Source: JAFGMQ01 sp036733345
Lineage (GTDB): Bacteria > Desulfobacterota > DSM-4660 > Desulfatiglandales > Desulfatiglandaceae
NCBI GenBank assembly: GCA_036733345.1
Contig: DAINAR010000001.1
Location: 1 to 64,000 of the forward strand
Direction: 5' to 3'
Length of the DNA stretch: 64,000 nucleotides
In this document: in pieces, positions 15,657-24,229 of the stretch
Position numbering within the stretch: position 1 is the stretch's first letter
Layout of the letters: the number at the start of each line of letters is the position of its first letter
The notes under the pieces: generated by a model
Told to the model about the DNA's origin: nothing
The model's database searches: none
Seen by the model: the letters and a program-made list of their open reading frames with translations, nothing else
Program-made: the position numbers and the translations under genes

Positions 15657-15810
15657 ACTGATTGATATATATTCTGCCTTGTTATTTCCGTTAAAACGGG
15701 AACCTGCCTGTTTAGCGGTGTTCCCGCACAGGAACCATCGGCTGGAATCATGATTGCAGCTGGTCTTATCTTTTGTTGGGGCGTTAAAAAGTTAAAAATA
15801 AAACAAACTT

Positions 15811-16782
15811 TTAAATCATATAAGATTTAAACGCTTCTTTATGGATTACTTTTGCAGACAATCTTCTGTTCGTTAATTTCCCTTCCACACTGATATCTGT
15901 GTCTTCTCCGTTCTTTGAATCACCGTATGAGGCTGTGATAGAGGCGGCTAACTTCAATGATTCTTCTGAAGGACTTCCTGACAGCAATACTGACGGGCCG
16001 GGGAAGAAAATGGCTGAAAGGATTTGGTCATCTTTTCCAGCAAGAGCGGTTATTATTTCATTTTCTTCCTTATTCCTTCCTACAACCAGTTTTGTCTCAT
16101 TACTGATCCTGAAATGCCTGCCATGTTTTAATAGTTCAATTTCCCTTAACTCGGGATTTGCCTTGAAATTCAGCAGGTCTTTTAATCTTCTGGAAAAAAC
16201 CGTCTCGGTCAACAGGCAGCCTCCAGCAGGAGCAGGATATTCAAATATGCCCATTTTAGATGCCAGCTCCATCTGCGGTTTTCTTGAACGCCCCTTAATA
16301 TCCATTAACAAGTCAATATCTATCCATTTTTTCTCTTCCGGTATTGTTTTCCTGAGGCATTTTGCCGAAAGAGGTCTAAGCAGAAGACCGTTAAGGCCGC
16401 TTTCTTCAGCTATTATAGATAGGGATTTCTTGTTCTGCGACATAGGACGCTGGCCCAGAACCTCTCCGCTTATAATAAAGTGGGCATGTTCTTTTTCAAG
16501 CATCTCACCGGAAATTCGGAACATGAAGGCATGGCAGTCAATGCAGGGATTCATATTTTTTCCGTATCCGTATTTCGGGCTCTTGACTATCTCAAGATGT
16601 TCTCTGGATACGTCAATAGTTTTTAAGGGAAGGTTGATTGACCGGGCCGATTTGACAGCCTTTTCCGATGAGAAGAAAGGAGTTTCAAAAAAAAGGCCCA
16701 GGACATCAATGCCTTGAGACCTTATCAGACCCGCTGCCAGCATACTGTCCAGGCCGCCGGAAAAAACGCAAAGGGCTTTCAT
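15811..16782 (-). CDS. PP-loop tRNA sulfurtransferase-like protein (MnmA/ThiI superfamily)
   Basis: 323 residues with an N-terminal PP-loop ATP-pyrophosphatase domain: SGGLDS at 8-13, then a G-x-x-V-LGL-x-F strand. It has C80-x-x-C83 in MNPCIDCHAFMF and a third cysteine at 189 (PAGGCLLTE), with SGEVLGQRPMSQ near 105-116. This arrangement is typical of a tRNA-thiolation-like branch related to MnmA and ThiI and common in anaerobic bacteria and archaea. The three cysteines may hold an iron-sulfur cluster, as in related [4Fe-4S] thiolases. The C-terminal 100 residues vary. The tRNA position modified is unknown. It lies 5 bases beyond the DnaJ gene stop and may be co-transcribed with it. Confidence 0.7.
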   Translation of the reverse strand: MKALCVFSGGLDSMLAAGLIRSQGIDVLGLFFETPFFSSEKAVKSARSINLPLKTIDVSREHLEIVKSPKYGYGKNMNPCIDCHAFMFRISGEMLEKEHAHFIISGEVLGQRPMSQNKKSLSIIAEESGLNGLLLRPLSAKCLRKTIPEEKKWIDIDLLMDIKGRSRKPQMELASKMGIFEYPAPAGGCLLTETVFSRRLKDLLNFKANPELREIELLKHGRHFRISNETKLVVGRNKEENEIITALAGKDDQILSAIFFPGPSVLLSGSPSEESLKLAASITASYGDSKNGEDTDISVEGKLTNRRLSAKVIHKEAFKSYMI

Positions 16783-16787
16783 GTTGT

Positions 16788-17741
16788 TTATAATCCTGCC
16801 TTTGATAATGACTTTATCAGGGATTCCTGCTTGCTGTTAATCTTTTTTGGAACATCAATGCTGATTTCAACATATGCATCCGCACGTCCGTTACCTTTCA
16901 TATCCGGCAAACCGCAACCTTTCAATCTTAGTTTTGCATTGTCCTGTGTCCCTGGCGGAACCTTTAATTTCAGCGTCTTCTGATCGATTGTGGGGACCTC
17001 GATCTCAGCGCCAAGAATAGCCTCAGAGAATTTAATCTTTTTTTTCAAATAGAGGTCATTATTTACTCTTTTAAAAACCGGATGGTCCAGCAGCTTAACA
17101 AGAATGTGCAAATCACCCGGAGGGCCTCCATAATGACCAGGATGCCCTTTTCCCTGCAGCCTCAGCTTTTGCCCGGATGCAATTCCGGCAGGAATTTTGA
17201 CTGAGACAGTTTCCTGACGGCCATCGACCTGATATGAAATAATTTTTTCAGTGGTTTTTGTTATTTCTTCCAGGGTCAGATTAAGCTCATAAATAAGGTT
17301 CTGGCCTTTGATGCCTTTTGGCTGTGAACCGAAGCCTCCGGAAAAGGAATCAAATGGGGATGATCCACCTCCGCGCCGCTGGTATCTGGCGCCTCCTCCC
17401 ATGCCGTTGAAAAACTGACTGAAAATATTCTGAGCTTTTCCTCCTCCAAATCCGAATTCATTAAAAACACTACCGAAATCAAAGCCCCTGAATATATCAT
17501 CCTGACTAAACCTGTTTTGAAATCCTTCCGCACCAAACATATCATACTGTTTCTTTTTTTCAGGGTCACTGAGTACTGCATATGCCTCACTTATTTCCTT
17601 AAATTTAGCCTCAGATGACTTATCTCCCTTGTTGCGATCAGGATGATATTTCATTGCAAGTTTTCGATAGGCCTTTTTTATTTCATCAGAAGATGCTGTT
17701 TTGGAAACATCAAGAATTTTATAATAGTCTTTTCCTGCCAT
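16788..17741 (-). CDS. DnaJ/CbpA-type chaperone without zinc fingers
   Basis: 317 residues: J domain (1-70) with HPD at 33-35, then a Gly/Phe-rich linker (about 80-150; GGARYQRRGGG, FDSFSGGFGSQ), then the two C-terminal beta domains with KIPAGIASGQKLRLQGKGHP and LKVPPGTQDNAKLRLKGCGL. The Cys-rich zinc domain of classical DnaJ is missing, so this is a type II (CbpA-like) co-chaperone. It stimulates DnaK and can bind clients. The upstream spacer of 90 bases has no heat-shock CIRCE element that I can see. Confidence 0.9.
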   Translation of the reverse strand: MAGKDYYKILDVSKTASSDEIKKAYRKLAMKYHPDRNKGDKSSEAKFKEISEAYAVLSDPEKKKQYDMFGAEGFQNRFSQDDIFRGFDFGSVFNEFGFGGGKAQNIFSQFFNGMGGGARYQRRGGGSSPFDSFSGGFGSQPKGIKGQNLIYELNLTLEEITKTTEKIISYQVDGRQETVSVKIPAGIASGQKLRLQGKGHPGHYGGPPGDLHILVKLLDHPVFKRVNNDLYLKKKIKFSEAILGAEIEVPTIDQKTLKLKVPPGTQDNAKLRLKGCGLPDMKGNGRADAYVEISIDVPKKINSKQESLIKSLSKAGL

Positions 17742-17831
17742 ATAATATTTCTTTACCTCTGCAAATACAGAAATGGAAAATCAAACTTCTAATAAACTAA
17801 GCATAAGAAAAATTAAGTCAAGGTACTTAGA

Positions 17832-18437
17832 TCACTGCCGCACAGCAATCTGGTAGGAAAAATTTACCCCTATATTCAATCTCGTCGCAGTAACTGAATC
17901 AGGGAAAGAAGGGAAGGGTGCAGAAGCTCGAATTGCTCTTGCAGCTTCATTATCAAGAACTGTAAAGCCTGAAGGCTGCAAAATTTCGACATTTATCAAA
18001 TGGCCCTGCCTGGTTAAACGGAACATAACCATGACTTTGCCTTCTATCAGGTTTCCCCAGGCCTCTTGCGGATATTTCCAGTTATTCGACAATCTGGTTT
18101 TTATGATCTTAACATATGACCAGTATCTCTTATCTTCAGTATCCAGGGATATGGTTTCTTCAAGTTCCTTATCTGGCCTGGTTTCCGGTGGAATGAGGGA
18201 GTCAAGACCAGCCCCTGTTATCTCCTGAGCTGCCAGGTGATCTATCGGAGGCCGGAGCAGTTCAACATGATAAGTCCGTAAAGGATTGTTAATCCAGTTT
18301 ACCGGGAAGGCCTTTTGTATAGCCAGAATCAGAATTACATGCAATAGAAGTGAAACAACAAGGCAGATCCTCATGACCATCCAGCTGAATGGTATCTGGC
18401 AGGTTTTATCAATTATTATCCTGGTCTTCCTGCCCAT
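17832..18437 (-). CDS. TonB-type energy transducer
   Basis: I choose the ATG at 18437, preceded by GGTGGA, over the upstream TTG at 18464, giving 201 residues. The N-terminus has one membrane helix (about 22-42, ICLVVSLLLHVILILAIQ), then a periplasmic linker rich in Pro and acidic residues. The C-terminal TonB domain has YVKIIKTRLSNNWKYPQEAW, GKVMVMFRLTRQGHL and an ALDNEAARAIRASAPFPSFP-like turn, and ends with INVGVNFSYQI-type strands. It should couple the ExbBD proton motor to outer-membrane receptors. No exbB/exbD adjoin it. It overlaps the HD-domain gene by 29 bases, so the two are probably one transcript. Confidence 0.85.
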   Translation of the reverse strand: MGRKTRIIIDKTCQIPFSWMVMRICLVVSLLLHVILILAIQKAFPVNWINNPLRTYHVELLRPPIDHLAAQEITGAGLDSLIPPETRPDKELEETISLDTEDKRYWSYVKIIKTRLSNNWKYPQEAWGNLIEGKVMVMFRLTRQGHLINVEILQPSGFTVLDNEAARAIRASAPFPSFPDSVTATRLNIGVNFSYQIAVRQ

Positions 18438-18999
18438 TAATCCACCAATCGGTTTGTTTATCAAACCACCATTCCGAGCTTTCAGTTTTTAAAATTTCAG
18501 CAGACATCTTCTTTGCAGTTTCTGTCACGAGCCTTTTTTCAGCAAAAAAAAGCCAGTCTCTTGCATTGGAATTACCTAAATCGAGCTGTTCCTTTAATTC
18601 CATAATCAAATCCAGCTGATCAGCATCCTTTGCCAGACGTGCTTCTAATGAGCTGACAGTATTAAATTCATTAATCAGTGCCATTATCTCATGGCCGAAT
18701 TCAAGCCCGTTTAACTGGTCTTTCATGGCCTTTTCTTCGTCAGAAAAAACATATTTTTTATTCACGTAATTATGATCTCCGGTCCTGGCTTCTGGAAAGT
18801 CATGAAAAAGGCACATGGAAATCACTTTATTGCGATCAGCATCAGGATGCTTTGAGGCAAGGACATATCCAATTACGGCTGTACGAAAAGAATGATCTGC
18901 TACTGATTCACCGCCGGAACCAAGGAATTGATAGCCTGTGCGGCGTGTCTTTTTTAACATTCCTATCTCAAACAGGAAGTTTACAGTGTTTTTCATCAT
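18409..18999 (-). CDS. HD-domain 5'-deoxynucleotidase-like phosphohydrolase
   Basis: The ATG at 18999 gives 196 residues. The track-extended TTG at 19038 lacks support. The HD signature is complete: H in ADHS (about 37), H-D in CLFHDFPEARTGD (about 66-67), and D in KDADQLD (about 128). This resembles the YfbR/HDDC2 branch, which removes phosphate from deoxynucleoside monophosphates. Substrate is inferred from the branch. It is transcribed with the overlapping TonB gene downstream, with no obvious functional link. Start choice is moderately sure. Confidence 0.78.
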   Translation of the reverse strand: MMKNTVNFLFEIGMLKKTRRTGYQFLGSGGESVADHSFRTAVIGYVLASKHPDADRNKVISMCLFHDFPEARTGDHNYVNKKYVFSDEEKAMKDQLNGLEFGHEIMALINEFNTVSSLEARLAKDADQLDLIMELKEQLDLGNSNARDWLFFAEKRLVTETAKKMSAEILKTESSEWWFDKQTDWWINGQEDQDNN

Positions 19000-19077
19000 G
19001 CATTCTGAATATGTATATGATATAAAAAAGTCAAGCAAGAATTAAGCGTTTATTATAATGGGAACAATGGCTCATAT

Positions 19078-19106
19078 TTGTAAAGATTTAATACTTCAGT
19101 TAAAAT
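19078..19106 (+). promoter_or_regulatory. Candidate promoter upstream of def
   Basis: TTGTAA at 19078-19083, 17-base spacer, TAAAAT at 19101-19106, ending 71 bases before the def start. It would drive the def-fmt-rsmB-rpe-queE-queC run. Confidence 0.3.
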
Positions 19107-19177
19107 TATCCCGAAAGTTTGATCTGAATATCACAGGGATCATACTAAAATTATATTTATAAGCACAAGGATGAAAA

Positions 19178-19702
19178 ATGAATGAACTTATTAAAGGAAT
19201 GAAAATATGTACTTATCCGGATACTGTGCTAAAGTTAAGGGCTGAAGAAATCAAAAACATCGATGGAGAGATACAGGGCCTGATTGATAATATGATAGAG
19301 ACTATGTATGCTGCTCCTGGAATTGGCCTTGCCGCCAACCAGATAGGAGAACTCAGGCGCCTGATTGTGTTTGATCTGAAGCCCAGAGAAGAGGGAAAAA
19401 ATCCGGCAGCTTTGATAAACCCTGAAATTATTCTTTCTGAAGGTGATATTACGTGGGAGGAGGCATGTCTCAGTGTAATTGATTTTTCAGCTGATGTCGT
19501 TCGAAAAGCTCATGTAAAAGTCAAGGGTGTAGACCGACACGGAAATCCGATGGATATTGAGGCTGAGGATTTACTGGCTGTCTGCCTTCAGCATGAAATT
19601 GACCATTTGAATGGAACACTTTTTATTGATCGAATCAGCAGTCTTAAAAGATCTTTGTATAAGAAAAGGCTGAAAAAGATGCTTAAAGAAAGGCAGGAAT
19701 AG
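19178..19702 (+). CDS. def: Peptide deformylase
   Basis: Removes the formyl group from new N-termini. All three motifs are present: GIGLAANQ (48-55), EACLSV (95-100; Cys97 binds the metal) and QHEIDH (138-143; H139 and H143 bind the metal, E140 is catalytic). The second motif is usually EGCLS; the Ala at 96 in place of Gly is a small departure seen in some members. Length 174 is normal. AAGGATG precedes the ATG. It starts a run of co-directional housekeeping genes, with fmt 10 bases downstream. The def-fmt pairing is widespread. Confidence 0.97.
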   Translation: MNELIKGMKICTYPDTVLKLRAEEIKNIDGEIQGLIDNMIETMYAAPGIGLAANQIGELRRLIVFDLKPREEGKNPAALINPEIILSEGDITWEEACLSVIDFSADVVRKAHVKVKGVDRHGNPMDIEAEDLLAVCLQHEIDHLNGTLFIDRISSLKRSLYKKRLKKMLKERQE

Positions 19703-19712
19703 TATTTACGTC

Positions 19713-20684
19713 ATGAAAAAGGACAATAAAAAAGCTTTTCCTTCAAGCCCGAGGATCATATTCATGGGCACACCTGATTTTGCAGTACCCAGCCTGAAAT
19801 CCCTGGTCGAACATGGTCACAATGTTCTTTCTGTAATTACCCAGCCGGATAAGCCAAAAGGTAGAGGCAGGAAGATGACCCCATCTCCGGTTAAGCAACT
19901 GGCAATAGACTATGGTATAGACGTTTTGCAGCCTGAAAAGGCATCTGGCAGGGAATTCTGTGAATTAATTCGAGGTAAAGAACCTGATGTCATTATCGTA
20001 GTAGCCTTTGGTCAGATCCTGAAAAATGAATTTCTTGATATTCCTGAGTTTGGGGCCATTAATATCCATGCATCCCTTTTGCCAAATTATAGAGGCGCTG
20101 CGCCTGTTCATTGGGCTGTTATGAACAGTGAAGAAAAAACAGGGCTTACTGCCATGAAAATTGATGAAAACCTGGACTCAGGACCTATACTTCTGCAGGA
20201 AGAAGTACCTATTTTCTCGGGCGAAACTGCCGGAGCTTTATATGAGAGACTTGCAGCTCTTTCAGGAGAGTTTCTCATTAAAACTCTGAAAGGCATGGCC
20301 GAAGGCAATATCTCAGAAAAAGCACAGGATCATGCCAAAGCTACATATGCCCCCAAGATTGGAAGAAAAATGGCCTTGATAAACTGGGATCAACCGGCTA
20401 ATAAAATTTCTGCCCTGATCCGTGCTCTGGACCCATGGCCAGGTGCTTTTACCACATTTCAAGGGAAGGAGATAAAGCTGTTCCTTTCAAGTGTAATGGA
20501 TGAAAATAAGCCGGATTTAACACCGGGAAGGGTCTTTGGCAAACTGGATGAAGGTATTGCAGTTGAAACCGCTAAAGGTATTGTTTTAGTGAAAGAATTA
20601 CAAATGCCCGGGAAAAAAAGACTTGCTGCAAAGGATCTTTTGCTGGGATTTCAGATTGATGAAGGCGCCGTATTCGGGATATGA
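19713..20684 (+). CDS. fmt: Methionyl-tRNA formyltransferase
   Basis: Formylates initiator Met-tRNA. 323 residues. The N-terminal Rossmann part has FMGTPDFAVPSL and the catalytic triad region N117-I-H119 (INIHASLLP, followed by NYRGAAPVHWA) with D155 (ENLDSGPIL). The C-terminal tRNA-binding domain has the INWDQPANKISALIRALDPW block. Length and spacing are typical. It is coupled to def by a 10-base gap. Confidence 0.97.
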   Translation: MKKDNKKAFPSSPRIIFMGTPDFAVPSLKSLVEHGHNVLSVITQPDKPKGRGRKMTPSPVKQLAIDYGIDVLQPEKASGREFCELIRGKEPDVIIVVAFGQILKNEFLDIPEFGAINIHASLLPNYRGAAPVHWAVMNSEEKTGLTAMKIDENLDSGPILLQEEVPIFSGETAGALYERLAALSGEFLIKTLKGMAEGNISEKAQDHAKATYAPKIGRKMALINWDQPANKISALIRALDPWPGAFTTFQGKEIKLFLSSVMDENKPDLTPGRVFGKLDEGIAVETAKGIVLVKELQMPGKKRLAAKDLLLGFQIDEGAVFGI

Positions 20685-20743
20685 TTTTTCCTTAATGTTA
20701 TCAACCCGGCTTCTATGCAAAAAATCAGCGATTGATACTAATA

Positions 20744-22108
20744 GTGAAACCGACAACACCACGAAACCTTGCCCTTTCAATATTGAACAGCCTGGATAAC
20801 AGACCGGGGTTTTCAGACGGATACTTTGAAAATATCTTTAAAAAAAATCTTTTTTTAAGCAAACAGGACAGGGCATTTATCATCCATTTAGTACAGGGTG
20901 TCCTGAGATGGAAACTCAGGCTTGACTGGGTATTAAGACAATCTGTACAATTTTCTTTTAACAAGATTGAGCCGAATATTCTCAACATTCTTAGAATTTC
21001 ACTGTATCAGATTTTTTTTATGGATCACGTTCCTGAATCGGCTGCTGTAAATGAGGCGGTAAAGCAGGCAAAATTATCTGGCAAGTCACATATTTCGAGT
21101 TTTGTAAACGGTATCCTGAGAAATATTTGCCGGCAAAAAAATAATATTGCTTTTCCAGGCTCAGGAATGGACAAAGCCGACTACCTTTCGGTATATTATT
21201 CTTATCCAAAATGGCTTGTGAATAAGTGGACCAGGGAACTGGGTCAAAATTCCGTTGAAGGGCTGCTTTCCGCAGGTAATGTTATTCCAAAGCTCACCAT
21301 CAGAGTTAACAGCATTAAAACTGATCGACCCAGCCTTATTCAAAGACTTAAAGAAGAGGGTTTGAATGCAGTTCCCACAAGGTATTCACCGGAAGGCCTG
21401 ATAATTGAAGGTCTTAAAGGTCCTGTAACCAGCTTGATTTCTTTTAAAAGGGGCCTGTTTCAGGTGCAGGGAGAGGCCGCTCAGATTTGTGCGCATTTTA
21501 TTTCTCCCCGGGAAGGAGAAAAACTCCTTGATATATGTTCCGGTCTTGGAGGTAAATCAACACATCTTGCAGAGCTTTCAAAGGATAAAGCCTTTATACT
21601 GGCCCTTGATATATCTCACTCAAAGGCCTTAAGTCTTTTAATTAATTCGCACCGTCTGGGACTTCAAAGAATTTATCCGCTTGTAGCGGACGCCAGCAGA
21701 GAACTTTCATCGCTGATTAACAGCACCTTTGACAAGATAATTGTTGATGCACCCTGTTCAGTACTGGGGACAATTTCAAGGCATCCGGATGCAAAATGGT
21801 CAAAGCAGGAAAACGACATTATGAGGCTTTCCATCCTGCAAAAAAAGATATTGAACAATGCCTCCGCATTACTTCGAAAAGGAGGCAGGATGATCTATAT
21901 AACCTGTACAATTTCCAGGGAAGAGAACGAGGATGTGGTTTTTGGGTTTTTAGAACAAAATAAGGATATGGAACTTGAAAATCTGAAAAATTATATCCCT
22001 GAATGGGGTTTTGATTTAATAAATGACCGGGGACTGTATAAGGTATTTCCTCACATTCACGACATGGATGGTTTTTTTGCGGCCCTGTTCACAAAAAAGA
22101 CAATCTAA
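20744..22108 (+). CDS. rsmB: 16S rRNA m5C967 methyltransferase RsmB
   Basis: Methylates C967 of 16S rRNA. The N-terminal NusB-like domain (about 1-140; NLALSILNSL) precedes the SAM-dependent core: ICSGLGGKSTHLAEL motif I, VDAPCSVLGTISRHPDAKW with one catalytic-loop Cys, and YITCTISREENEDV with the nucleophilic Cys. I take GTG at 20744 as start because the first TTG (20732) only adds ILIV before the conserved region. The result is 454 residues. It follows fmt by about 60 bases, as is often seen. Confidence 0.93.
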   Translation: MKPTTPRNLALSILNSLDNRPGFSDGYFENIFKKNLFLSKQDRAFIIHLVQGVLRWKLRLDWVLRQSVQFSFNKIEPNILNILRISLYQIFFMDHVPESAAVNEAVKQAKLSGKSHISSFVNGILRNICRQKNNIAFPGSGMDKADYLSVYYSYPKWLVNKWTRELGQNSVEGLLSAGNVIPKLTIRVNSIKTDRPSLIQRLKEEGLNAVPTRYSPEGLIIEGLKGPVTSLISFKRGLFQVQGEAAQICAHFISPREGEKLLDICSGLGGKSTHLAELSKDKAFILALDISHSKALSLLINSHRLGLQRIYPLVADASRELSSLINSTFDKIIVDAPCSVLGTISRHPDAKWSKQENDIMRLSILQKKILNNASALLRKGGRMIYITCTISREENEDVVFGFLEQNKDMELENLKNYIPEWGFDLINDRGLYKVFPHIHDMDGFFAALFTKKTI

Positions 22109-22190
22109 TCTGTTAGTTTTTATATCAGGGCTGATATTTTGCCTCAGTGGTATGGTCAAATGCTGTAAACAACATTAAGGAGGTATTTTC

Positions 22191-22841
22191 ATGGGAAAAA
22201 TAGCCCCATCAATTCTGTCAGCGGATTTCACCCGCCTGAAAGAAGAAATCAATGCTGTAGAAAAGGCTGGAGCTGATTATATTCACATCGACATTATGGA
22301 TGGACACTTTGTTCCCAATATTTCAGTAGGCCCTATGATAGTCAGAGCTGTCAGACGAGTCACAGATTTGCCCCTTGATGTCCACCTTATGATATCGAAT
22401 CCTGATGAATATATTGATGAGTTTGCTGATGCAGGAGCGAACATTTTGACTGTTCATGCCGAAGCGGTAGTTCATATGCACAGGACAATTCAACACATAA
22501 GAGGGAGGGGGATGCGGCCGGGAATTTCTCTTAATCCTGCTACCCCTCTGAATGTACTGGAATGGATTCTTGATGATCTTGACCTTGTTCTGCTCATGAC
22601 AGTAAACCCGGGTTTTGGAGGACAGGAATTTATTCAAAGCAGTATCCCAAAAATTAAAGGCCTAAGGGAAATGGTTATGAAAGGAAACCATGTCCCTGAA
22701 ATTGAAGTAGATGGAGGCATAGGGCCTGATACTGTCGGTTTGGTATCATCGGCTGGCGCAGATGTCTTTGTTGCTGGTTCAGCCATCTTTTCCAGCCCTG
22801 ACTATGCAAGGACTATAACTATGATGCGGGACAGGATGTAA
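22191..22841 (+). CDS. rpe: Ribulose-phosphate 3-epimerase
   Basis: Interconverts ribulose 5-phosphate and xylulose 5-phosphate in the pentose phosphate pathway. 216 residues form a TIM barrel with PSILSADFTRL (start), HIDIMDGHFVPNI (metal-binding H and D), a LMISNPD turn, MTVNPGFGGQ and EVDGGIGPDT (phosphate loop). AAGGAGG precedes the ATG with ideal spacing. Confidence 0.97.
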   Translation: MGKIAPSILSADFTRLKEEINAVEKAGADYIHIDIMDGHFVPNISVGPMIVRAVRRVTDLPLDVHLMISNPDEYIDEFADAGANILTVHAEAVVHMHRTIQHIRGRGMRPGISLNPATPLNVLEWILDDLDLVLLMTVNPGFGGQEFIQSSIPKIKGLREMVMKGNHVPEIEVDGGIGPDTVGLVSSAGADVFVAGSAIFSSPDYARTITMMRDRM

Positions 22842-22848
22842 GATCTAA

Positions 22849-23496
22849 ATGTCTCTAAAGGTCAATGAGATTTTTTACAGTATTCAGGGAGAATCCTCCT
22901 ATGCTGGAATGCCGTGTGTGTTTGTAAGGCTAACAGGATGTAACCTGAGATGTTCCTATTGTGATACCAGATATGCATATTATGAAGGAGACGATTTAGA
23001 ACCAATTGATATTCTGAGAAAGATAAAAATATATGGATGTCCATTGGTAGAAATTACCGGGGGGGAGCCATTAGTCCAGAAAGAGACTCCTTATCTGGTT
23101 AAAATACTTCTGGAAAATGACAATACTGTATTACTGGAGACTAACGGAAGCCAGGACATTGGCAAAATAGATATTCGCTGCGTAAGGATACTCGATATAA
23201 AATGTCCTTCGAGCGGGGAAGAAAAGAAAAACAATTTTGATAATTTCAGCAGGCTTACCCGTAAAGATGAATTGAAATTTGTTATTGGAAACAGGGAAGA
23301 TTATGAGTATGCCAGAAACATGATAAAAACCCTGCCATTAGAAGTTATTAAGACAAACCCTATTCATTTCTCCCCGGTTTTTGGCAGTATGGATCTCAGG
23401 AGTCTGGCAAAATGGATTCTCGAAGATCGTCTTGGAGTAAGGCTTCATTTTCAGCTTCATAAACTGATTTGGGGGCCTGAAAAAAGAGGGGTCTAG
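22849..23496 (+). CDS. queE: 7-carboxy-7-deazaguanine synthase
   Basis: This radical SAM enzyme makes 7-carboxy-7-deazaguanine, the second named step toward queuosine. The cluster motif is C31-x3-C35-x2-C38 (TGCNLRCSYCDT), with QGESSYAGMPCVFVRLTG before it and EITGGEPL in the middle. 215 residues is short-typical. It starts 8 bases after rpe and is followed by queC, completing a pathway pair. No preQ1 riboswitch is visible, since the operon begins far upstream. Confidence 0.95.
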   Translation: MSLKVNEIFYSIQGESSYAGMPCVFVRLTGCNLRCSYCDTRYAYYEGDDLEPIDILRKIKIYGCPLVEITGGEPLVQKETPYLVKILLENDNTVLLETNGSQDIGKIDIRCVRILDIKCPSSGEEKKNNFDNFSRLTRKDELKFVIGNREDYEYARNMIKTLPLEVIKTNPIHFSPVFGSMDLRSLAKWILEDRLGVRLHFQLHKLIWGPEKRGV

Positions 23497-23511
23497 TCAG
23501 GAGTAAAATTG

Positions 23512-24207
23512 ATGAGCATTAATAAAAAGGCTGTTGTTCTATCAAGCGGGGGGGTTGACTCTACAACGGCTATGGCGATCGCAGTGTCTGAGGGTTATGA
23601 TATTTACAGTCTCAGTTTTGATTATGGCCAGCGTCACAAAATTGAGCTGGAAGCTGCCAGAAAAGTAGCAGACGCATTCAATGCTAAAAAACATCTTGTT
23701 TTAAATATTGATTTGAGAGTAATGGGAGGCTCTGCCCTTACTGATAATATCGAAGTGCCAAAAAACCATAAAAAATGTTTTTCTCACGAATCTATTCCGG
23801 TTACTTATGTGCCTGCACGTAATACAATTTTTCTATCATTTGCCATTGCCTGGGCAGAAGTCCTTCAGGCATGGGATATTTATATAGGGGTTAATTCTAT
23901 TGATTACAGCGGATATCCGGACTGTCGGCCTGAATATATTGAGGCATTTGAAAGGATGGCTAATCTGGCTACCAAGGCTGGCGTACAGGGCAGGGAGAAA
24001 TTTAGGATCAAAGCACCTCTTATAAATATGACCAAGGCGGAAATCATAAGAAATGGATGTGAACTGGGTGTGGATTATGGTCTGACTCACAGCTGCTATG
24101 ATCCGCTGCCAGACGGGAGGCCCTGTGGTCAGTGTGAGAGCTGTATAATAAGGAAAAAAGGATTCTCTGACGCCGGTGCAACAGATCCAGTAGTACAACA
24201 TGTATAA
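23512..24207 (+). CDS. queC: 7-cyano-7-deazaguanine synthase
   Basis: QueC turns the carboxy-deazaguanine from QueE into preQ0 with ATP and ammonia. The PP-loop SSGGVDSTTA lies near the N-terminus. The zinc site is formed by four Cys in the C-terminal part (CYDP, then CGQCESC). I use ATG 23512, 8 bases after AGGAG, and not the TTG one codon earlier. It is 231 residues. It ends the operon. The next gene is convergent. Confidence 0.97.
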   Translation: MSINKKAVVLSSGGVDSTTAMAIAVSEGYDIYSLSFDYGQRHKIELEAARKVADAFNAKKHLVLNIDLRVMGGSALTDNIEVPKNHKKCFSHESIPVTYVPARNTIFLSFAIAWAEVLQAWDIYIGVNSIDYSGYPDCRPEYIEAFERMANLATKAGVQGREKFRIKAPLINMTKAEIIRNGCELGVDYGLTHSCYDPLPDGRPCGQCESCIIRKKGFSDAGATDPVVQHV

Positions 24208-24229
24208 AAGATAATTTTTTCTGCTTAAC

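Noticed and set aside
22109..22190. preQ1 riboswitch for the queE/queC genes
   Set aside because: No pseudoknot-like C-rich motif was seen, and the genes lie in the middle of an operon.
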